From assembly GCF_014596975.1 (NCBI RefSeq), contig NZ_JACVXD010000008.1, positions 1 to 64,000 on the forward strand: a stretch of DNA of 64,000 bases. The letters are read 5' to 3'. The notes under the pieces are model-generated. The model ran no database searches, had not been told where the DNA came from, and was given only the letters and a program-made list of their open reading frames with translations. This stretch comes from Aestuariibaculum marinum. Its GTDB lineage: Bacteria > Bacteroidota > Bacteroidia > Flavobacteriales > Flavobacteriaceae. Positions within the stretch are counted from its first letter, which is position 1. Each line of letters starts with the position of its first letter. Of this stretch, positions 44,482 to 54,034 are shown piece after piece. The position numbers and the translations under genes were made by a program.

Positions 44482-45987
44482 TTAAAACCAACCTTGTGTG
44501 ATCTCTGCTTCAACTTCTTTGTTTCCGTTATGCACGAATTCGTTTTTAACAGCGTTATATGTATAATCGTTTTCCCAGGTTGCAAAGTTTTTAGCGACTT
44601 CTTCAATAGCATCACAAATGAATTCTACCTCGGCGTTTGTCATTGTTGGATGAACCGACATACGCACCCATCCCGGACGCTCAATCATACAACCTTCAAG
44701 AATTTTCTTCTCAATAGATTTAGATGTTGGCTGGTCTACGTTTAATAAATAGTGACCGTAGGTTCCTGCACAAGAACAACCCCCTCTGGTTTGCACACCA
44801 AAACGATCATTCAATAATTTCACTACTAAATTGTAGTGTGCATGCTCGATATAGAATGAAATCACCCCTAAACGATCGGTGTGATTTGGTGCCAAAATGG
44901 TTAGATTTTTAATGGCCGATAATCTTTTGAAGATAATATCGTTTAATTCATGCTCACGATCTAAGATGTTTTTCACACCCATTTTTTCTTTCAACTGAAT
45001 AGACAGTGCTATCCTAATGGCTTGCAAGAAACCAGGCGTACCTCCATCTTCACGAGTTTCAATATCGTCTACATAATCATGATCTCCCCAAGGGTTTGTA
45101 TAACTTACCGTTCCACCTCCCGGGTTATCAGGCACTAAGTTTTTATATAATTTTTTATTGAAAATTAGCACCCCAGAGGTACCAGGTCCTCCTAAGAATT
45201 TATGTGGAGAGAACGTAATAGCATCTAAATATTCATCCTCATCTTCTGGATGCATATTAATATCTACATATGGTGCAGAACACGCAAAATCAACAAAACA
45301 CAATCCGTTATTTTGGTGCATGATTTTAGCCACTTTATGATACGGCGTTCTGATACCTGTTACGTTAGAACAACCTGTAATAGCTGCAATTTTAATAGGC
45401 GTTTCGCTATATTCCTGAACTAATTTTTCTAACGAGTTTAAACACGGTAAACCGTTTTCATCAGCTGGAATAACAACCACATTTGCGATAGTTTCTAACC
45501 ATGAGGTTTGGTTTGAATGGTGCTCCATATGCGACACAAAAATGATTGGTCGCTTTTCATCAGGAATGGTAGTATGATCTTTTAAGTTTTCGTTTACTTT
45601 AATTCCTAAAATACGCTGAAACTTATTAATCGCTCCGGTCATACCAGAACCTTCAGTAATTAACACATCATCTTTCGATGCGTTAACGTGTTTTTTTATA
45701 ATTTCTCTGGCATCGTGATAAGCGTGTGTCATTACACTACCTGTAATGGAAGTCTCTGTATGGGTGTTAGCCACATAAGGTCCCATTTCATTTAACACCT
45801 TTTCTTCAATCGGTCTGTATAGTCGTCCACTGGCAGTCCAGTCGGCGTAAATGATTTTTTTCTTACCATAAGGAGAAACAAAGTACTGATCTACCCCAAC
45901 AACATTATTTCGAAATTGTTCGAAATATTTCTCTAATTCTGTTTCGGTATTAGGTTGTGATTTAAAAAATCTTTTTAGTGCATTCAT
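44482..45987 (-). CDS. Class V aminotransferase-fold PLP enzyme (cysteine desulfurase-like)
   Basis: The protein has 501 residues if started at the ATG at 45987 (MNALKRFFK). A longer frame opens with TTG (46032), but that lies inside the terminator of the upstream tlpA-like gene. The PLP lysine is in TFSPHKFLGGPG. A cysteine-bearing loop RGGCSCAGTYGHYL resembles the catalytic Cys loop of cysteine desulfurases. It may therefore handle cysteine or another thiol substrate, but the exact reaction is open. It is co-transcribed with trxB. Confidence 0.72.
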   Translation of the reverse strand: MNALKRFFKSQPNTETELEKYFEQFRNNVVGVDQYFVSPYGKKKIIYADWTASGRLYRPIEEKVLNEMGPYVANTHTETSITGSVMTHAYHDAREIIKKHVNASKDDVLITEGSGMTGAINKFQRILGIKVNENLKDHTTIPDEKRPIIFVSHMEHHSNQTSWLETIANVVVIPADENGLPCLNSLEKLVQEYSETPIKIAAITGCSNVTGIRTPYHKVAKIMHQNNGLCFVDFACSAPYVDINMHPEDEDEYLDAITFSPHKFLGGPGTSGVLIFNKKLYKNLVPDNPGGGTVSYTNPWGDHDYVDDIETREDGGTPGFLQAIRIALSIQLKEKMGVKNILDREHELNDIIFKRLSAIKNLTILAPNHTDRLGVISFYIEHAHYNLVVKLLNDRFGVQTRGGCSCAGTYGHYLLNVDQPTSKSIEKKILEGCMIERPGWVRMSVHPTMTNAEVEFICDAIEEVAKNFATWENDYTYNAVKNEFVHNGNKEVEAEITQGWF

Positions 45988-46007
45988 GCGTAAAAATTTT
46001 ATAAGAG

Positions 46008-46028
46008 AAGCCTCCATAAAGAAGGCTT
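46008..46028 (-). terminator. Terminator after first TlpA gene
   Basis: On the minus strand AAGCCTTC and GGAGGCTT pair (one G-U) around TTTAT, with a T-rich tail. The hairpin begins five bases past the stop codon. Confidence 0.65.
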
Positions 46029-46032
46029 TCAA

Positions 46033-47031
46033 TTATATATCTAAAGTTTTAAATAAGTCAATTAATTTACTGCTTGATGGCCTTGGTGCATCGGCATCAA
46101 CCACATTTCCGGCAGGATCGATAAGAATAAAACGAGGAATACCAGATACCATATAAGCTTTGGCAAAATCGTTATCCTCTTTGGCGAATAACTGAATTCC
46201 GGAAAGTTCCTTTTCTTTAACCATACGTTTCCAGGTGTCGTAAGCACTATTTCTATCCAGAGAAATACTAACAAAAGTAATATTCTTGTTATGGTATTCT
46301 TCTTCAACAGCTTTTAAATAAGGTATTTCCTGTTTACATGGTCCGCACCAGGTTGCCCAAAGGTCAATATAAACATACTTCCCTTTTAAATCATCAAGAG
46401 ACATGTTTCCGCCAGCATAGTTTTCGTAATCTACAAATTTTGGAGACTCTTGCCCTTTTAAAGAGGACACCGCCAGCTTTTCCTGATACATACGGTTTAG
46501 GTCTTGTTTAATTCTATCAATCTCTGTTTTCTGACCGTTAACAAAGGTAGAATCTAAATGTTCAACCGTTTTCAATAAATCCTTAAAGGCTTTATCGTTG
46601 GCTTCAAGTTTTGCATTAAAAGCTGTTTTGTCTAAACTAAAAAGTTCATTATAATCGATTAATTCTTCTTTTAACAATCCTTTTTTAGCTAAGAAATTAT
46701 TTGCCTCCGCTCCTTCTCCTTCATAAGCTATTGTCTCATCAAACGATTTGGTATTGACTTTAATATTTAAGTCGTATCCGTTTTGTAAATAAACAATAGC
46801 ACGCTCCTTACCATCGTACAGCAAATAGCTACCGTTTTCAACTTTTAAAGTATCTGAAAAGGTTCCATCTGCATTTACTTTAATCGTTTTAATAATGCTT
46901 CGCTGAGCAACGCATAAAGAATCGGAATTTGGATTCGTTATTGTTCCTGAAAGCGTTACATAATCTTTCGGTTCCTTTTTACAAGCTACCAGAGCCAAAG
47001 CAAAAGTTAAGATATAGATTACTTTTTTCAT
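46033..47031 (-). CDS. TlpA-family thioredoxin lipoprotein, copy 1 (DUF4369 + thioredoxin)
   Basis: This 332-residue lipoprotein (Cys17 in LVAC) has an N-terminal DUF4369 domain (about 25-115), a helical middle, and a thioredoxin domain with the pair Cys229/Cys232 in WATWCGPCK and the cis-proline segment GIPRFILIDP. It probably reduces disulfides of envelope proteins. It closely resembles the protein at 52981. It ends the M16-DsbD unit, 19 bp after dsbD, and would receive electrons from it. Confidence 0.85.
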   Translation of the reverse strand: MKKVIYILTFALALVACKKEPKDYVTLSGTITNPNSDSLCVAQRSIIKTIKVNADGTFSDTLKVENGSYLLYDGKERAIVYLQNGYDLNIKVNTKSFDETIAYEGEGAEANNFLAKKGLLKEELIDYNELFSLDKTAFNAKLEANDKAFKDLLKTVEHLDSTFVNGQKTEIDRIKQDLNRMYQEKLAVSSLKGQESPKFVDYENYAGGNMSLDDLKGKYVYIDLWATWCGPCKQEIPYLKAVEEEYHNKNITFVSISLDRNSAYDTWKRMVKEKELSGIQLFAKEDNDFAKAYMVSGIPRFILIDPAGNVVDADAPRPSSSKLIDLFKTLDI

Positions 47032-47050
47032 GCTTGGTGTTTTAGATTAT

Positions 47051-49033
47051 CTAGTTACCAAATTTTGAAATTCCTTCGTTTAACCAAGCTTTATACTCAG
47101 TTACATCTGGAGTATATCCAACAGGATCGATTAAGGTTTTTTCTTCATGATCCATGATAACATAGAACGGTTGAGAATTTGCCTTATATCTACTTGCCTG
47201 TAAGTCACTCCATCTATCACCGTAGTCTTTCATAAACTTCCCTGGTCTTGAGGCGTACTCCACTTTTAATTCTTCAGGAAGTTCCTTTTTATCGTCTACA
47301 TAAAGTGATATTAAAACGACATCGTTCTTTAAAATATCTAAGATTTCTGGTTTTACCCAAACGTTGTTTTCCATTTTTCTACAGTTCACACAGGTGTATC
47401 CAGTAAAATCGATCATTACAGGTTTACCAACTTTTTTAGCATACGCTAGCCCCGTATCGTAATCGTGAAATGCCATAATGTTGTGAGGCGCCATTAAGTG
47501 TGCTCCTTCTGGAAGGGCTGCATGACTATCTGCTGAAGCTACGCCGCCACCTGCATTTTTATAACCTACACCATATGGCGATTCGCTATAGTTTGGTGGT
47601 GGAGGGAATGCACTGATTAAATTTAAAGGTGCGCCCCAAAGACCTGGAATCATATAGATTGTAAAGGTTAAAGTAATAAGACCTAAACCTAAACGCCCAA
47701 CCGAAATATGTGTTAATGGTGAATCGTGCGGCAACTGAATTTTTCCGAATAAGTAAAATGCTAAAGCTCCAAAAACGGCAATCCAGATTGCGATAAATAC
47801 TTCACGCTCTAAAACATGCCATTGCATAATATAATCGGCATTCGATAAGAATTTAAATGCTAAAGCTAATTCTAAGAATCCTAAAACTACTTTTACTGTA
47901 TTTAACCATCCACCAGATTTTGGTAAAGAATTCAACCATCCTGGGAATGCTGCAAATAAAGCAAATGGTAAAGCAATAGCTAATGAGAAACCTAACATTC
48001 CAACGATTGGTGCAATACCTCCTTTTGATGCTGCTTCAACTAATAAAGTTCCAACAATTGGTCCTGTACAAGAAAATGATACAATCGCCAACGCTAATGC
48101 CATAAAGAAGATCCCTACTAAACCACCGCGGTCTGCCTGAGAATCTACTTTGTTAGCCCAAGAGTTAGGTAACATGATTTCGAAAGCTCCTAAGAACGAT
48201 ACAGCGAATACCACTAACAACACAAAGAATACAATGTTAAACCAAGGGTTTGCTGCTAAAGCATTCAATGCATCTGCACCAAAAATACCAGTTACTGCTG
48301 TACCTAATAAAACATAAATAACAATGATACAAATACCATAAATAATGGCATTCTTAATCCCTACCGCTTTATTTTTACTTTGCTTGGTAAAGAAACTTAC
48401 CGTCATAGGAATCATTGGGAATACACAAGGCGTTAATAACGCCGCGAACCCTGATAAGAAGGCTAGAATAAAAATAGAAAGTAATCCTTTTTTGGACTCC
48501 GATTTCTCCGTATCTACGCCTTTTTCTGGAGCTACTGATTCGTGAGTTGTTTTAGCTTCAACAGGACTTACAGCAGCTGAAGAACTTTGAAAATTAAAAG
48601 TAAGTTCTACTTCTGTAGGCGGTAAACATCTTGTATCATCACAAACCATAAACTCAACAAACGCCAAAACAGATTTCACTTCCCCTTCGGTTTGTATACG
48701 TTGTTTAAAGGTTGCTTTCTTTTCGAAATATTTAATTTCCATTTCGAACACAGGATCTTGAATCGTGTGTCCTTCTTCTTCAGTTGTATTTCCTACAATA
48801 GTAAAGTTCCCTTCACTATCATCGTAGATAAATGATGTTGCTATTGGCCCATCGGCAGGAACATCTTGCGAATATAAGTGCCAACCTTTATCTATCGTTG
48901 CCGTAGCTACTAAATCGTATTCTGTATCTGATACTTTTTCAACGGCCGTTGACCATTTTACTGGTTCTAATATTTGCGCAAACGCAGCTGTAGATAACAC
49001 TAGAGCTGCGCATACTAATAGAAATTTCTTCAT
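47051..49033 (-). CDS. dsbD: DsbD-family thiol:disulfide interchange protein
   Basis: This 660-residue protein carries electrons from cytoplasmic thioredoxin across the inner membrane. It has a signal, an N-terminal DsbD-alpha-type domain with the pair in CDDTRC (about residues 131-136), an eight-helix membrane domain with Cys203 (LTPCVFP) and Cys322 (SFSCTGP), and a periplasmic thioredoxin domain with Cys548/Cys551 (GYTCVNCRK). All three redox pairs are intact. The adjacent trxB at 43505 could supply the cytoplasmic reductant. It lies 17 bp after a gene that duplicates its N-domain. Confidence 0.92.
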   Translation of the reverse strand: MKKFLLVCAALVLSTAAFAQILEPVKWSTAVEKVSDTEYDLVATATIDKGWHLYSQDVPADGPIATSFIYDDSEGNFTIVGNTTEEEGHTIQDPVFEMEIKYFEKKATFKQRIQTEGEVKSVLAFVEFMVCDDTRCLPPTEVELTFNFQSSSAAVSPVEAKTTHESVAPEKGVDTEKSESKKGLLSIFILAFLSGFAALLTPCVFPMIPMTVSFFTKQSKNKAVGIKNAIIYGICIIVIYVLLGTAVTGIFGADALNALAANPWFNIVFFVLLVVFAVSFLGAFEIMLPNSWANKVDSQADRGGLVGIFFMALALAIVSFSCTGPIVGTLLVEAASKGGIAPIVGMLGFSLAIALPFALFAAFPGWLNSLPKSGGWLNTVKVVLGFLELALAFKFLSNADYIMQWHVLEREVFIAIWIAVFGALAFYLFGKIQLPHDSPLTHISVGRLGLGLITLTFTIYMIPGLWGAPLNLISAFPPPPNYSESPYGVGYKNAGGGVASADSHAALPEGAHLMAPHNIMAFHDYDTGLAYAKKVGKPVMIDFTGYTCVNCRKMENNVWVKPEILDILKNDVVLISLYVDDKKELPEELKVEYASRPGKFMKDYGDRWSDLQASRYKANSQPFYVIMDHEEKTLIDPVGYTPDVTEYKAWLNEGISKFGN

Positions 49034-49050
49034 CTTAGATTTTCAAAAAA

Positions 49051-49497
49051 TTATTTTACGTTGAATACTAGGTCTACTTCTGTAGGAGGTAAACATCTGC
49101 TATCATCACAAACCATGAATTCAACTGTACCCTTAACTTCAAACGGTGTTTTACCTTTTACGCGAATACGTTGTTTAAAATCTGCTTTCTTCTCGAAATA
49201 CGTAATTTCCATTTCGAATATAGGATCTTGAATAGTATGTCCTTCTCCTTCTGCTGTATTTCCTTTTTTAAGGTAATTTGCGTTTCCTTCGAAAGCGAAA
49301 CTTGTTGGAATTGGTCCGTCTTCCGGAACATTTTGAGAGTATAAGTGCCATCCTGCATCTATAGTAGCTGTAGCTACTAATTCGTATTCTGTAGCTGATA
49401 TTTTATTTACTGAAGTGCTCCATTTTACTGGCTCTAATATTTGTGCCTGACCAACAAATGCTGCTAATAGAGCGAAAAATAAAAATACTTTTTTCAT
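49051..49497 (-). CDS. Stand-alone DsbD N-terminal-domain protein
   Basis: This 148-residue secreted protein (signal ending GQAQ, residue 19) is a near match to the first 150 residues of the neighbouring DsbD: both share ILEPVKWSTxV, ATATIDxGWHLYSQ, GHTIQDPxFEMEI and the CDDxRCLPPTEV pair. It is a tandem duplication that keeps the redox cysteines. It may act as a soluble carrier between the DsbD membrane domain and substrates. It lies in the gap between the M16 gene and dsbD (25 and 17 bp). Confidence 0.85.
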   Translation of the reverse strand: MKKVFLFFALLAAFVGQAQILEPVKWSTSVNKISATEYELVATATIDAGWHLYSQNVPEDGPIPTSFAFEGNANYLKKGNTAEGEGHTIQDPIFEMEITYFEKKADFKQRIRVKGKTPFEVKGTVEFMVCDDSRCLPPTEVDLVFNVK

Positions 49498-49522
49498 GTG
49501 TATTACTTGTTAAGAATTAGTT

Positions 49523-52321
49523 TTATTGTTTTGGTTTAAATATGATTTCGTAAGACTTATTCCCCTTAAGGATTTTCTTAGCCATTTTTTGAATATCTTT
49601 TGCTGTCATGTTTTTAACAATGTCAACAAAATTCTTTGGATCGTTAATATTTTCATCATATCTGAAATATCTTGTAAGCATAGCCATATCGTACCCATTG
49701 TTGTCTTTTGACTGCTCGTTTTCTTTCAGATAATTTGTTCTTGTTTTGTTTAGGTCATCCTCACTAATCGTGCCATCTGCAATTTTTTGCAATTCTTCTT
49801 TCACGATTTCTACCAGACGATCTGCCATATCCGGGTTACAATCGAAGCTAAAGTTCACGTAAGCAGCAGATTTAGGTTCTCTTGAAAAACTAGCACCTGC
49901 TCTCGGGCTGTATGCCCCACCTTCAGATTCTCTTACCGTTTCAGTTACACGTAATTGTAACATATCTCCTAATACGTTTGTGTAAACCACATTTTTCTTA
50001 ACATAAGGCATTTCCTTTTTGTAAACCACATTTACACTCGCTTTAGGGTCTTCCATAGCAATGTAAATATCTTTATCAATCGTATCGGAAATCCAATCTA
50101 CTGAATTGTCTTTGTAAGTTTCTTTCGTATTTTGTGTTGGTAAACTAGCGATATATTTTTCCAAAAGAGGTTTTAACTGTTCTTCTTTAACATCTCCTAC
50201 GATAAAGAACTCAAAATCTGACGCATCTGCAAATCTATCGGCGTAAATAGCTTTAATTTTATCGAACGACACATCATCAATATATTCCTGGTCAAAAATA
50301 CGCTTTTTTGGATTATTTTTACCGTAAAGCGCGTAGGTAAGACTATCTTTCATTTTCTCACCGATATCATTACCTCTTCTCAACAAATAGTTATCCAGGT
50401 TACTTTTTAACACTTTATAAGCATTCTCATCGAAACGCGGTTTTACAAAATACAGGTGCACTAACTGTAACATGGTTTCTACATCTTTGGTATTTGAGCC
50501 ACCTGAAACCGTTTCTGAAATATCGCCAAGACCAACGTTAACGCTAGCTGTTTTTCCTGCAAGTACCTTATTCAAATCGGTTGCTGAGAAATCGCCTAAA
50601 CCAGACCTTCCTATTAAGCTAGTCACAAATCCAGCTGACGCCAAATCTTCATTATCCAATAGAGACTCACCACCATAACTAATAGCTTTTAACGCCACTC
50701 TATCTTTTTGCTTGTCAACAAACTTGTAATGTACTTTCACACCATTACTTAAAACAAACGTAGTCGCTCCAATTTCTTCTTCGTGAGATACCTGAGTTAT
50801 AAATCCTGAAACAATATTTAAATCTGATACTAACGTCTTACCGTCTAAAGCTTCTGCATAAGGCTTAATTGTATCATCATTTTCCACAGAGGTTATAATT
50901 TGTCTTACCTCGGCTTCTGTAATATTATCTTGACCTTCAACACCTGTTACGTTAACATAGCGATTGTTTTTTGCGTATAAACGTTTTATAGTATTATGAA
51001 CATCTTCTGGTGTAATTTTACTGAATAACTGCTTTGCTATCTCATATTCCTTTTCAATATCAGACATGGTTGAGTTAGACAAGTAATTGTTTTGAATCGT
51101 ACTTTCAATGCTTTTATGACCTCTATCGTCTTTCTTAGCAATTTGATTTTGATAAGAATTATTGAAAATAGTAATGGCACGATCAATCTCAGATTGTGTA
51201 TAACCAAACTTCACTGCTCTAATAACTTCAGTTAACACTTCTGTTAAAGCTTCCTTCTGTTGATTTGGCTTTGGGTAAATCCCCATACTAAAAACATTAG
51301 AGGTTCTTGATAAACCACTGTAACCAACTCTTCCTGATAAAAAGGTTGCTTCCGGTTTCTGTGACACCTCTCTAATTCTTGAAGAAAGGGCACTTATCGC
51401 CATACTCTCTAATAACGATTGTTTTAAATCGCCAACAGTTTCATCGGCTAAAGATTCTTTATGACGAATTCCGAATGAAATAGACGCTGACGATACTTCA
51501 GGGTCCATACCAAAGCTAAACATCATGTCTTCATTATCTGGTATATCTACTGTATAACGTTCTTTAGGATTATCTACTGCAGGAATCTTAGAAAACTTAT
51601 CGATAATTTTTTGCTCAATTTCAGTAACATCAACATCACCAATTACTGCAATAGCCTGTAAATCGGTTCTATACCAGTCGTGGTAAAAATCGCGTAATGC
51701 TTTATATTCAAAACCCTCTACTACAGACATTAACCCAATAGGCATTCTATCTGCATACTTTGACTGGTTAAAAGTAACAGGCATAGACACCTCAAATAAA
51801 CGCATTTGTCCGTTTTGACGGGTACGCCATTCTTCTTTAATTACACCACGTTCATTATCTATTTCCTCATCGGTAAGCAACAAGTAATTAGACCAATCTT
51901 GTAACACCGTTAAACAGGTATCGACCAAACCATCTTTAGTTGGAATATTGCTTAGGTTATAAACGGTCTCATCGAATGATGTGTAAGCATTAATATCTTT
52001 TCCAAAAACAGCTCCATGCTTTTGTAATGTGTTTAAAATACCTTTTCCAGGAAAGTGTTCGGTTCCGTTAAACGCCATATGCTCTAAGAAGTGAGCCAAC
52101 CCGCGTTGATTTTCCTTTTCTAAAATTGAACCTACATTTTGAATAATATAGTAACTCGCTGCGTCTTTAACAACATCGGTACTTTTAATGTAATAAGTCA
52201 TACCGTTTGGCAGGACTCCTTTTTTTATGCTTTGATCTACGGGTAAGGGCTGACTTAAATCTTGTGCACTAACACAAAAAACAGATGCCACTATTAGAAC
52301 ATACGATAAAACTGTTTTCAT
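49523..52321 (-). CDS. M16-family zinc protease, two-domain form
   Basis: This 932-residue protein has a signal (ending VSAQ, residue 20) and two M16 modules. The first carries the inverted zinc motif HFLEH (77-81), with Glu80 as base and a downstream glutamate in NERGVIKEEW. The second module (about 560-932) is degenerate, as is usual. M16 enzymes degrade peptides in a closed chamber. It heads the unit M16, DsbD N-domain, DsbD, TlpA (49523-46033). Confidence 0.92.
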   Translation of the reverse strand: MKTVLSYVLIVASVFCVSAQDLSQPLPVDQSIKKGVLPNGMTYYIKSTDVVKDAASYYIIQNVGSILEKENQRGLAHFLEHMAFNGTEHFPGKGILNTLQKHGAVFGKDINAYTSFDETVYNLSNIPTKDGLVDTCLTVLQDWSNYLLLTDEEIDNERGVIKEEWRTRQNGQMRLFEVSMPVTFNQSKYADRMPIGLMSVVEGFEYKALRDFYHDWYRTDLQAIAVIGDVDVTEIEQKIIDKFSKIPAVDNPKERYTVDIPDNEDMMFSFGMDPEVSSASISFGIRHKESLADETVGDLKQSLLESMAISALSSRIREVSQKPEATFLSGRVGYSGLSRTSNVFSMGIYPKPNQQKEALTEVLTEVIRAVKFGYTQSEIDRAITIFNNSYQNQIAKKDDRGHKSIESTIQNNYLSNSTMSDIEKEYEIAKQLFSKITPEDVHNTIKRLYAKNNRYVNVTGVEGQDNITEAEVRQIITSVENDDTIKPYAEALDGKTLVSDLNIVSGFITQVSHEEEIGATTFVLSNGVKVHYKFVDKQKDRVALKAISYGGESLLDNEDLASAGFVTSLIGRSGLGDFSATDLNKVLAGKTASVNVGLGDISETVSGGSNTKDVETMLQLVHLYFVKPRFDENAYKVLKSNLDNYLLRRGNDIGEKMKDSLTYALYGKNNPKKRIFDQEYIDDVSFDKIKAIYADRFADASDFEFFIVGDVKEEQLKPLLEKYIASLPTQNTKETYKDNSVDWISDTIDKDIYIAMEDPKASVNVVYKKEMPYVKKNVVYTNVLGDMLQLRVTETVRESEGGAYSPRAGASFSREPKSAAYVNFSFDCNPDMADRLVEIVKEELQKIADGTISEDDLNKTRTNYLKENEQSKDNNGYDMAMLTRYFRYDENINDPKNFVDIVKNMTAKDIQKMAKKILKGNKSYEIIFKPKQ

Positions 52322-52512
52322 TTAATTTTGCGTTTATAACTGGTTAATTATTATTTATTTAAAAAAGTTCAATATTTGTTTTACTTTTATTAATAATACC
52401 TATCCCATATTATTAATAGAAATTTATATTCAATATTTACCTTACAATTTTAAACCAACCAAAACTAAAGCTTTGAATAGAAACTAAGATTAGTTTTAAG
52501 AAACTTTTAATA

Positions 52513-52540
52513 AAAGAGGGCTGTTTAAAACAGCCCTCTT
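52513..52540 (-). terminator. Orphan minus-strand terminator
   Basis: The 14-bp palindrome with arms AAAGAGGGCTGTTT and AAACAGCCCTCTTT is followed on the minus strand by TTTATT. The next gene above on that strand already ends at its own terminator, so a separate transcript is implied. Confidence 0.75.
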
Positions 52541-52625
52541 TACCTTTCTTTCAATCTGTTTAAACGACTAACTCAAACAAAATTAAATATGAAAAACAAA
52601 TGCCATCTTAGTTAATATCTACATT
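52513..52625 (-). ncRNA. Candidate minus-strand small RNA
   Basis: A transcript of roughly 110 nt could start below the AAC-N17-CGTC element and end at the orphan terminator. It contains TTTGAGTTAGTCG above the stem (52565-52577), similar to the tract at 15328-15346. Its start is speculative, and an alternative -7 box TAATTTTG at 52578-52585 would make it shorter. Confidence 0.25.
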
Positions 52626-52922
52626 AATAAAGACGCAGAAATTTGTAAGGGTGTTGTTAATCTTTTGTTAATTTTAAAAAACTCTTCTCCAACAACTTAG
52701 CTTTTTTCAGGCTAAACAGCACTAAACTAAAACTATATCAACACCAATTAAGCTTTTAATCTTAACGACTAACACTTGTATGACGCATTTTTTTAATGTT
52801 ACCCTTATTAAGAATATGTTAAATTTTATTTTTTTAATTTATCGAGGACTTTCTTAAAGATTCTTCAGCAAAAACAGACCATTTTATAGACTTAAACCTA
52901 AAAAGGACTAAAAAATTAAAAA

Positions 52923-52948
52923 AGGGTAACTCTAAAATGAGTTACCCT
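52923..52948 (-). terminator. Terminator after second TlpA gene
   Basis: On the minus strand AGGGTAACTC and GAGTTACCCT pair around a 6-nt loop, followed by a T-run. It lies 32 bp past the stop at 52981. Confidence 0.88.
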
Positions 52949-52980
52949 AAATACTTAAGAGAAAAAAAGAATATTATACT

Positions 52981-54027
52981 TTAAGATTTCACTACTTCCA
53001 ACAATTTATGAATTGCCTCCTTATTTGAAGGCCTAGGCGCATCAAAATCTACTATATTTCCTTGCGGATCGATTAATATAAATCTTGGAATAGAATTAAT
53101 ATTATAAGCCAGAGCAAACTCAGATTTTGTAGCGTTTGGTGCCAATATCTGTACACCAGACATATTTTTGTCTTTTACCATTTTACTCCACTTTTCTTTA
53201 TCGGATGGTTTATCGACAGACATGCTAACAAATACGATGTTCTCATCTTTATACTCCTTTTCAAGCTCTTCTAAATACGGTATCTGTGCCTTACATGGTG
53301 TACACCAAGTTGCCCACACATCTATAAACACATATTGTCCTTTAAAATCGGAAAGTGAGGTTTTAGACCCATCAATATTCTCGTAATCTTCAAATACAGG
53401 CGACACACTTCCTTTATCTAATTTTGTAGCAAAACTATGTTCCTTTTCATATTTTGAGGTGATGTTTTTAATATAACGTTCTACAAAAATATTTTCAGTT
53501 TTTATTTGTTCGTCAGTGATATTTTGATAAGAATTCAGAGCTGTATTTAATGCGCCTCTTAAAGTATTAACATGCTCTTCAAATTCAGCTTCATTAAAAC
53601 GATACCAGGTTTTACTATTAAAGCCGACATCAGATGATAAAATTCTATATTTTTCGCTCTGATAGTTGTTGTAATCTGCAAGGTCCTTTGTAAACCTAAC
53701 TGTGTTCATGAAATCTTCTGCATTGGCTTCAAAATGAATATTTGCTCCATTCTCGGCATACAAACGCGTCATAACTTTATCTTTATCTAGCAGTAATTGA
53801 TAATTACTACTACCTCCTTTTACTTTAAAGCTATCTACAAAAGTACCATTCTCAGAAATTTTAATTTTCTTATTATCCCCACCCATAGAATACACAGTAA
53901 TCACCTCTGATTTGGCATTGGTTATTTTTCCAGTTATCTCAACATAATCGGGGTGTGGTTGCTTTGCTTTGCAAGCAAACATTGCGCCTAAAGCCGTTAA
54001 TAATGCTAAAGTTTTAATCTGTTTCAT
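52981..54027 (-). CDS. TlpA-family thioredoxin lipoprotein, copy 2
   Basis: The 348-residue lipoprotein (from the ATG at 54027; lipobox Cys19 in MFAC) has the same layout as the protein at 46033: DUF4369-like N-domain, helical middle, thioredoxin domain with Cys242/Cys245 in WATWCTPCK and IPRFILIDPQGN. A TTG-started longer frame (54081) is rejected because it would destroy the lipobox position. It lies 7 bp after the CxxC thioredoxin gene and ends at the terminator at 52923. Confidence 0.85.
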   Translation of the reverse strand: MKQIKTLALLTALGAMFACKAKQPHPDYVEITGKITNAKSEVITVYSMGGDNKKIKISENGTFVDSFKVKGGSSNYQLLLDKDKVMTRLYAENGANIHFEANAEDFMNTVRFTKDLADYNNYQSEKYRILSSDVGFNSKTWYRFNEAEFEEHVNTLRGALNTALNSYQNITDEQIKTENIFVERYIKNITSKYEKEHSFATKLDKGSVSPVFEDYENIDGSKTSLSDFKGQYVFIDVWATWCTPCKAQIPYLEELEKEYKDENIVFVSMSVDKPSDKEKWSKMVKDKNMSGVQILAPNATKSEFALAYNINSIPRFILIDPQGNIVDFDAPRPSNKEAIHKLLEVVKS

Positions 54028-54034
54028 TACAATT

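Larger units (their letters stand above)
52322..52980. other. 659-bp gap with orphan terminator
   Basis: The gap holds the terminator of the second TlpA gene at 52923-52948 and a second, orphan minus-strand terminator at 52513-52540. Between them, on the minus strand, lies an AT-rich stretch with a U/G-rich tract above the orphan terminator and a candidate ECF-like promoter AAC-N17-CGTC (52655 to 52632). The minus-strand promoter of the M16 gene must lie at 52322-52510, but no exact TAnnTTTG is seen there. Confidence 0.5.

Noticed and set aside
45988..46032. Upstream TTG start of the class V PLP enzyme
   Set aside because: It lies inside the terminator of the preceding tlpA-type gene; the ATG at 45987 fits better.
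52578..52610. Short plus-strand ORF (ATG at 52590, eight codons) as a leader peptide
   Set aside because: No plus-strand gene follows and the terminator below it points the other way.
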